Source: Pisolithus tinctorius (taxonomy: Eukaryota > Basidiomycota > Agaricomycetes > Boletales > Pisolithaceae). From it: DNA of 42,743 nt. The stretch lies in contig JANFAH010000171.1 in NCBI GenBank assembly GCA_024663395.1, forward strand, positions 1 to 42,743. Direction: 5' to 3'. The position numbers and the translations under genes were made by a program. Below the pieces are notes generated by a model. That model was not told where the DNA came from. It saw nothing but the letters and a program-made list of their open reading frames with translations, and ran no database searches. Position 1 is the first letter of the stretch; each line of letters starts with the position of its first letter. This document shows positions 36,386 to 42,743 of the stretch, piece after piece.

Positions 36386-38709
36386 ATGCAGTCGGCTACT
36401 CGTCCAACGTCGCGCGCAGTGGCCTCTCCAAACCCAAGGTCGAACCCAGTGAATACCCAGACAAAATTGATAGACACCGTTCAAGGTCGTATCCTGTGCC
36501 TCGCAGACATTCGCGGTCATTTGTCTGCTCTCAATGATCTCGCTCGCGAAACCAATGCCAAGGCCATCATTCATACGGGGGACTTTGGTTTCTTCGGTCT
36601 GTTCAGTGCAGGAAATGCTATGTTTTTGTGTCTAACAACAATACCGTTACAGAGAGTCAAAGTATAGCGCGTATCAGTGACCGCACCCTTCGACACCTCA
36701 CGATGTACTCTCCCCTTCTTTCAACAAGCCAGAGAGACCAGCTCCTTGCTACCGACAATATTCCATCCACCATCCGCACGACAGTAGACATCTCCCTAAT
36801 TTCAGAATTCCCACTTCTCCTGTCCGGCCAGATAAAACTCCAAGTACCCGTGTTCACTGTCTGGGGCGCTTGTGAGGACGTCGTTATCCTGGAAAAATTC
36901 CGTACTGGTTCCTATTCGATCGATAACCTACACGTGCTCGACGAAGTCACAACACGTTGCCTCGATGTGGGTGGCATCAAATTGCGGCTTCTCGGCCTTG
37001 GGGGTGCCCTCGTGTCACACAAGATGTTTGACAACGGCGACGGAAATGCTACTATCGCTGGTGGTCAAGGTACAATGTGGGCCACCGCGTTGCAGATCGG
37101 AGAGCTCGTCGATACCGCCCAGCGGATTTTCGATCCTACCGAAACTCGAGTCCTGGTCTCCCATACCAGCCCTGGCCGGGAAGGCATCATTGCCCAACTC
37201 GCTCTCGTTCTGAAAGCGGATCTTACTATTTCTGCTGGCCTTCACTTCCGCTACGCAAGCTCCTATAACGAGTTCAGCGTCCAAACGGACTTCGAGGGCT
37301 TCCGTCGCAAACTCTCCGTCGGAAAGGAGGGCTTCGATAAAGTTTGGGATACTGTGAAGGCACAAGTTGATGCCGTTGTTGATGACCACCAGCGAATTTT
37401 GCTTGATAAGGCACTCTCGGTCATCGAGCGGGTTCCGTCACTTCAACCTCCGCCAGGCGCTACAACTGCTACTAGTGAAGAACCGGCTTGGAAAAATTGC
37501 TGGAACTGGAATCTATGCGACGCAGCTTTTGGTTCCCTTGTTCTAGACATCAAGGAAGGCAGGATCAGTGCAGAATTAAAGAGTCAAGGTTAGTTTTACG
37601 CCTTTTCCTTCTTGGCAGCTCTTATCGTTCTTTGCTTGCCACAGGTTTCAACTACGCCTATCGCCGCACCGCGACTGGTAACGTTGCACAAACCCCTAAT
37701 TCTGCCGTGTCTTCATTGTCCAACACCACTCCGCCTACCAAGGGGCCGACACCTGCTCCTATGGAGAAGCCTGCTTCCCCCATGCCCAAGGAGGTCAAGT
37801 CTCCTCTCGCGGCTACTTCTCCACTAATATCAGGCAAGGAGACACCCAAGGACTCGCAGATCAAGACCAACGGAACTACGACGCCCTCAGGCCCGCCTTC
37901 TGAGAAGGCTGACAGGGGGGGATATAAGCGGAATCAGAGAAGGGATAGGAAAGACCGGGAGCGTCCTGAGCGGGAAACAAAGGAACAGGAGAGGGAGTCC
38001 ACTGAAGAGAAGACAGACGCAGCAGCCCCGGCAACCGTACCTGATTCCCAGCCAGCGGTGGTACAATCTGGGAAGGCTACTCCAGTGCCGGATGATGGTG
38101 TGACAACCGATGGATTGGAGGGTGGACTCAAGTCACCACTCACGGATAGCACGGGGGCGAGAACTCCCACGTCGAGGCGCCCTTTCAGACATCCTCACAC
38201 GCTCTTTCTCCGTTTTTCTGGACCATTAAGTGAAGCTGACATCCAAGAATTCTTCGGGGGCGAGGAAGCAGGGGTGGGTACTTTGACCTTGACCTTGGTG
38301 TATGGAGAAACTTGACTTTGAAAACCTCATAGATTTCGCGGGTAAACATTCCTCAACCCTTCCACAATCGAGGCCACAGGATAGCATACGTTGAATTTGC
38401 AGATGAAGACAAAATGAAAGCAGGACTTGAGAAGAACAACGAGGTCCGTCAACTTCTTTCCAAATGGTGATTCATTGCATATAACCACTCCGCTTTCAGA
38501 AAATCAAAGACATGACGATTGAAGTCAAGATTGCCCACGATCGTGGAGAGGGTGGCGAGAGGGGAAGAGGTGGACCGAGAGGTCGTGGTAGGGGTGGATA
38601 TGCATCGCGAGCGCTCGGAGCTGCTGGCATGTCAAAACGCAATGGTGACGCACGTGGCGGCTCAGCTGACAACACGAAGACGGGAGGGGATAATGCATCA
38701 ACGACCTAG
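36386..38709 (+). CDS. DUF2433 metallophosphoesterase-like protein with C-terminal RRM and RGG regions
   Basis: Five exons: 36386-36596, 36653-37588, 37645-38273, 38333-38443 and 38500-38709. They give an exact frame of 698 aa. The N-terminal third is the fungal DUF2433 domain, a calcineurin-like metallophosphoesterase relative. It shows RILCLADIRGHL, HTGDFGF, VFTVWGACED, LLGLGGALVSH, VSHTSPGREG and SAGLHFRYASSYNEFS. A Ser/Pro/Thr-rich and charged linker follows. Next comes a likely RNA-recognition motif (HTLFLRFSGPLSEADIQEFF to RIAYVEFADEDKMKAGLEKN) and a Gly/Arg-rich tail (GGERGRGGPRGRGRGG). The substrate is unknown. The RRM and RGG parts suggest RNA binding, which is inference. It is divergent from MED13. 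Confidence 0.85.
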
Positions 38710-39129
38710 GGCATCAATCCGGTTTTCACGGGTACGTGGGATGAGGTTTGGACGCGGTAGAGACGAGGAATTTGGGCAGGTGTTACTTTTTTTTTTTTGA
38801 CGACTCTGGCATGCCGTTTATCACCCTGTTCACATTCACTTTGTGTTGTCATCCTTTTTTCCCCTTCTCTTTCACTCAAGCCTTATAATTCTCGAGCACA
38901 TTCTTTGTGTGTTTGATCCGTTATGCTCGTCTTGGGTACTGTACACGCACTTGCCCAGATAATTTGTTGCATTGTGTGAAAACCACCTGATTATGTAAGG
39001 AGCATTGTAGAGCTGATCACGTGATGATATATTCCCCCAATAAAATTGGTCATATCTTTTCCAAGGGCTGCCAAGTTTTTGCTGTTCTCCCAGCTGCCAG
39101 AATTTTGCTGCTGCTTTTTCACGCTGACC
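38710..39129. other. Intergenic between the DUF2433 and nucleolin-like genes
   Basis: No coding region is seen. It contains a T10 run near 38789-38798 and CT-rich stretches near 38850-38880, which could belong to the promoter of the downstream gene (pyrimidine tracts are common in fungal promoters). Confidence 0.5.
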
Positions 39130-41250
39130 ATGGGCAAATCAAGTAAAAAAGCAGGCAAGCCAACTACTACTGGCTCGGACAGCAAAAAGGCGACGACGAA
39201 GAAGCCTGCTGCCAAGGACAGCAAGGCCGAGTCAAAGTCGAAACCGGTCCCTGCAACCTCGAAGGAGATTCTCGCCAAAGCTGCGGTATGTAATGGGTTC
39301 TTATTACAGCGCGCGTGCGTAGGGGAAACGTCGTGCTGACTGTGGATCGATGGCCGTAGAAACTAGCTAAGGCGGCGGCAGCCAAGATACCGCAGAAAAA
39401 AGAAGATTCTTCGAGTGAGGAAAGCTCCGACGACGATGAGGATGAGGCTACTCCTCCCCCCAAACCTGTGGCACCTCCCAAAACGGAGAAGAAAAAAACC
39501 ACTCAAAAAAACTTCCGAGTCCTCATCAGACTCGTCTTCATCCAACGAAGACAGCGACAGCGACAGCTCGTCATCAGAAGAAGAAAAGTCCAAATCGACC
39601 CGGATCAAGCTCAGTGCCAAGGCCAGCTCTTCGGAATCGTCAGATGACAGCTCTAGCGATGAGGAACCTGCACCTCCTAGTTCTGCTGCTGTAAAATCAG
39701 CACCCAAAAAGCAACCCCCTGCTCCATCCGACTCGGAATCATCTGATGAGTCCTCGGAGAGTGAAAGCGAGAAAAAACCCGTGAAAATTTCCCCATCGAA
39801 AAAAGTCGCTCTTGCCAAGAAGGCGTCGTCATCATCTTCCGAGTCGGAAGAATCTTCGTCATCGGATGAGGAGGATTCCCCGGCTGTCCCTGAACCGAAG
39901 AAGGGAAAAGTGGCATCATCGAGCGAGGAGAGCGACTCCGATAGTGAAGAGGAGAGCAATGACTCCGAAAGCGAAGTGCCAAGTATGTGTCCCTCGATCT
40001 TCATCTGTTCAGTTGATTTATTTCATGCAACCAGGCAAGCAGACAAAACCTGCTGCTGTTGCATCACCCAAAAAAAACTCTGCAAATGCTGTTGCAAACG
40101 GCAAACTGAAGGCAAACGGCAAGGCAGAGGAGTCATCAAGTGACGAAAGCGATTCCGACAGCAGCGGGTCCGAAGAGTCGGAAGACGAGGACGAGGACGT
40201 CGAAATGGCCGAAGCACCCCCTCCAGCGACGAGTAAGTACCTCCTTCCCTTACCATCATGAGATCTTTTTTTGCTTATTTGTGTCCGTGCGTAGCTACTA
40301 GTAACAAGCGCAAGGCGGAAACTCAATCCGCTGCTCCCCCCAAAAAGGTCAAGCTCGCAGATGGTGCAGCAGAACCCTCCGCCGACCAAGAAACCAAGAG
40401 CGTTTTCGTCGGAAAACTCTCATGGAACGTTGACAACGACTGGCTCGCACAAGAATTCTCCTCTTGTGGCGAAGTTGAGTCCGCGTCCGTTCAGATGGAC
40501 CGCACGACTGGCCGGTCACGTGGGTTTGGCTATGTACACTTCAAATCGGTAGATGCGGTCGAGAAAGCGCTGGCAATGGATGGCAAGGAAATTGATGGAC
40601 GTCCTATCCGCGTCGACAAGAGCAGTTCTCCAGACAAGAAAGCGTCCGCAGACAAACGGGCGCAAGCGTTTGGCGACAAGCAAAGTCCGCCATCCAGCGT
40701 TCTCTTTGTGGGTAACCTGAGCTTCAATGCGACCGAGGACGGTTTGTGGGAGACGTTCGGCGAGCACGGGGATGTCAAGAGCGTTCGGATACCCACGGAG
40801 CGTGAGACGGGTAGACCGAAAGGATTTGCCTATGTTGAATTCAGCGACACTGAAGCGGCCAAGAAGGCTTATGAAGCACTCAATGGCTTTGAGTTTGATG
40901 GCCGGGCCGTGCGACTAGATTTCTCTCAGCCAAGAGATGCGGCAGGCGGACGTGGCGGCGGACCGGTGAGTAGTAGACTGATCATCAGGGTTTATGGATG
41001 TTCACTAAGTGTTGTTATACAGGGTGACCGTGGCCGTGGTCGTGGACGAGGAACTGACCGCGGCTGGCGTGGCAGGGGTGGTGGCGGTGGGTTTGACCGT
41101 GGTGGAAGGGGTGGTGGTGGGTTTGATCGCGGCGGAAGGGGTGGTGGTGGATTTGGCCGTGGTGGGAGAGGCGGCGACAGAGGACGAGGACGAGGAGGCG
41201 CGCGGACCGGTACCATTGCAGCGTTCGAGGGGCAGAAAATCACGTTCTGA
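39130..41250 (+). CDS. Nucleolin-like protein (Nsr1/Gar2 type), two RRMs and RGG tail
   Basis: Nucleolar RNA-binding protein family needed for pre-rRNA processing. Five exons: 39130-39285, 39360-39982, 40035-40232, 40295-40965 and 41023-41250. The N-terminus has lysine-rich parts and long Ser/Glu/Asp tracts (Srp40/Nopp140-like, likely casein kinase 2 targets). RRM1 has RNP2 VFVGKL and RNP1 RGFGYVHF. RRM2 has RNP2 LFVGNL and RNP1 KGFAYVEF. The tail holds GFDRGGRGGG repeats and ends AFEGQKITF. The exon sum is 1,876 nt, one base over a 624-aa frame. The frame must shift by one between about 39490 and 39512, where two A7 runs lie, so one run probably has an extra A. A 52-nt intron from GTGGCA to CCGAG would also repair the frame but has a poor donor. 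Confidence 0.92.
41084..41178 (+). repeat. GFDRGGRGGG tandem repeat in the nucleolin-like RGG tail
   Basis: Three near-identical units of about ten codons (GGGG-F-D/G-RGGRG) run in tandem, flanked by RGRGRGRG and DRGRGRGG. It is an RGG box, the usual arginine-methylation and RNA-binding tail of this family. Confidence 0.8.
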
Positions 41251-42049
41251 TCTATTCCGTTTCCTCCTCTTTCCCCGCCCATGCTTGAATGAATTTGGCT
41301 TCCGTGCATATATGATGCACACGCACTTCATGCCTATTTGTTTTGTTTCGCATATTCTCATATGCAAGTTCGAGCAGCCCACGCTGGTGTGTCATAGCTT
41401 ACTGTGATCTACGTAGAGTGCCTTTCGGCTGGAGGTACTATAGGGCAACATTACTTGCTCAATGTTCTCGCTCTGGAAGAGTGATGATCGCTTTGACGCG
41501 TAGGCAGTATGATATGACCACAGAAATATGTCGGTCTCTCGCAAGTTTCCCGTCTCTCACCGCGAAACCGCCATGTACACGTCGAGAGGTGTCAACTGGC
41601 AACTTGGGTGGTGATCACTATAATATTCTCCATAGTAACATGCTAGTTATTACCTAACCGTAAAGCTGCAAGGTCCTGGCGGGCAACGCCGCCACCAGGT
41701 CCAGTCCCAGGAGAAAGGAATCGTCCTTGTTGCCTGTGGTGTATGTCATCAGACGTACCTCTTTCGTTACCTAGACCATCTGGTATTAAGTAGATTAACC
41801 AATGAGCTGAGGAACACATTTGGGGGGATTTGCAGAAGATTTGTGACAGCGACACCTACAGTATTGCCCAAGTTGTCACCAGTAGCCCGGCCCGCCATAA
41901 ACACAAATCAAAAAAAAAGAAACTGCTACACAAGGGGGGCATCAGCATAAATAAGGTGCGTACTTAAGTAGGTGGGTAGGTAGATGTTATGTATTGATAT
42001 GTAGTACAGTTACTGTAAAAGAACAAACTTAAAATCAAAAAACAAGAAT
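41251..42049. other. Convergent intergenic region, no gene seen
   Basis: This lies between the stops of the nucleolin-like gene and RIC8, so it holds two 3' UTRs. No exon chain is visible. An A-rich run lies near 41908-41920 and a degenerate GTAGGTGGGTAGGTAG stretch near 41966-41984. Confidence 0.5.
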
Positions 42050-42743
42050 TCACGACCCACCACTCCCCTTCTGCATAGCCTTCCGAATAGGATTCTGACT
42101 GGGCGGTAACGCCCCAGACCTCTCAAGTCTATCGAACAACACGAACAGCTTCTCAGCCTCCCTTTCCTTCTCTTCCTCCGTCATATCGTTGGGCTCGCGT
42201 TCCTTGACGACCTGACCGGTTATGGGGTCGATAGGCATACCGTCCGAAGTCGTCATCTGGGGAGTCGAATCGGTTGGAGGTGGGCCGGTTGCGATACCCT
42301 TGTTGAACAAGAACCCGGCGAAGTTGCCGTAGCCGAGCGTCGTGAGGTTCGTCCGCTAAATTCAAAGTTAGCTATTCGTTACAACGGCGGAATGGGTTTT
42401 TTTTTTTTTTGACCAAAACACTCACGATTAGAATCATACATCGCAAAGAAACATTTCTCCTACGCATTTCCCCAAGCGATCATGATATACGCTCTGAAGA
42501 ACACGGAGACACCGTCCCAGGACGTCGTCCCGTCCTTCCAGCGGCGTAGTGCGGTCAAGGCTCTCAGGTACGAACCAGTTCCTTATTCTTAACTTGGCAT
42601 CTTCGTCTCCAAGACAGAACCGAGTGATCAAGAGAACGAACGGGGTGATGATATCGCCCATGGAGGACTCGTTCAAGGACCAATGACCTTGGAAACCGAT
42701 TCCGCACGACGGCTTCGTCGGGGTCGTGGTCGCCTTGGAAGAA
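42050..42743 (-). CDS. RIC8: RIC8/synembryn-like G-alpha chaperone and exchange factor, C-terminal part
   Basis: RIC8 folds and activates heterotrimeric G-alpha subunits. Only the C-terminal part is in the window, and the gene continues past 42743. The exon from the window end to 42426 reads ITPFVLLITRF, DAKLRIRNWFVPESLDRTTPLEGRDD and LGRCLRVLQSVYHDRLGKCVGEM. After an intron (42356-42425), the last exon 42355-42050 reads LTTLGYGNFAGFLFNKGI, then an acidic-basic tail with DPITGQVVKEREPNDMTEEE and KLFVLFDRLERSGAL. The family match is to the synembryn segment around the LGYGNAAGFL motif. A one-base shift lies between GEM and FFAMYDSN at the T3 run (42449-42451 on plus). Removing one T joins both parts. 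A 31-nt intron is a less likely alternative. Confidence 0.82.

Noticed and set aside
39504..39512. Programmed -1 ribosomal frameshift at the A-AAA-AAC heptamer
   Set aside because: The frame that continues the protein is +1 relative to the upstream frame, not -1, and no downstream pseudoknot is evident.
39363..40004. Minus-strand open frame of 213 codons opposite the nucleolin-like gene
   Set aside because: It is a composition artefact of the Ser/Glu/Asp-rich plus-strand exon. Splice sites and RRM domains support only the plus strand.
1..42743. Biosynthetic gene cluster, defence island or other multi-gene system
   Set aside because: Neighbouring genes belong to unrelated housekeeping pathways and show no shared theme, no backbone synthase and no cluster regulator.
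1..42743. tRNA genes, CRISPR arrays and intronic snoRNAs
   Set aside because: I found no credible cloverleaf, B box in context, spaced direct repeats or C/D box pairs. The introns of the nucleolin-like gene (52-74 nt) are too short to host a usual snoRNA.

Overview
The window is nuclear DNA from a filamentous fungus, almost certainly a basidiomycete and most likely an Agaricomycete. Genes are dense and lie on both strands. They are split by many 48-60 nt introns (GTRNGT donors, CTNA-type branch sites, YAG acceptors), and the proteins are typical fungal housekeeping families. I cannot name a genus from the sequence. There are no prokaryotic operons, viral genes, toxin genes, tRNA or rRNA genes, or CRISPR arrays that I can support.

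Layout: kinesin-3 motor Unc104/KIF1 type (+, 548-6724); a gene-poor stretch holding a repeat built from the motif AAATTCACC (about 8380-8930); cyclopropane-fatty-acyl-phospholipid synthase-type methyltransferase (-, 9558-11462); a 4 kb gene-poor stretch with one weak candidate gene (-, 12906-13318); ARL2-type small GTPase (-, 15475-16449) divergent from translation initiation factor eIF5B (+, 16693-21256); APC-family amino-acid permease (+, 21460-23907), tail to tail with an ICP55/XPNPEP3-type aminopeptidase P (-, 23957-26310); class 3 (diacylglycerol) lipase (+, 26481-29143); BIG1/VOA1-like ER membrane protein (+, 29603-30651), tail to tail with Mediator subunit MED13 (-, 30860-36009); a DUF2433 metallophosphoesterase fused to RRM and RGG regions (+, 36386-38709); nucleolin/Gar2/Nsr1-type protein (+, 39130-41250); and the C-terminal part of the G-protein chaperone/GEF RIC8/synembryn (-, 42050 to the window end). 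The genes do not form one pathway or cluster. They cover transport, lipid metabolism, translation, ribosome biogenesis, transcription and signalling.

Exon models were built by hand, by matching splice phases to family sequences. Eight genes sum to an exact open frame: CFA synthase, ARL2, eIF5B, permease, ICP55, lipase, BIG1 and DUF2433. Four do not. Kinesin (three indels), MED13 (one), the nucleolin-like gene (one) and RIC8 (one) each need single-base corrections, mostly in homopolymer runs. Assembly error is the simplest explanation.

The most notable biological signal is splicing architecture. There are micro-exons of 7, 7, 8, 11, 12, 15, 17, 19 and 20 nt, three of them in a row encoding the kinesin P-loop. 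There are also four GC-AG introns, three of them in the kinesin gene. I found no convincing new multi-gene system.
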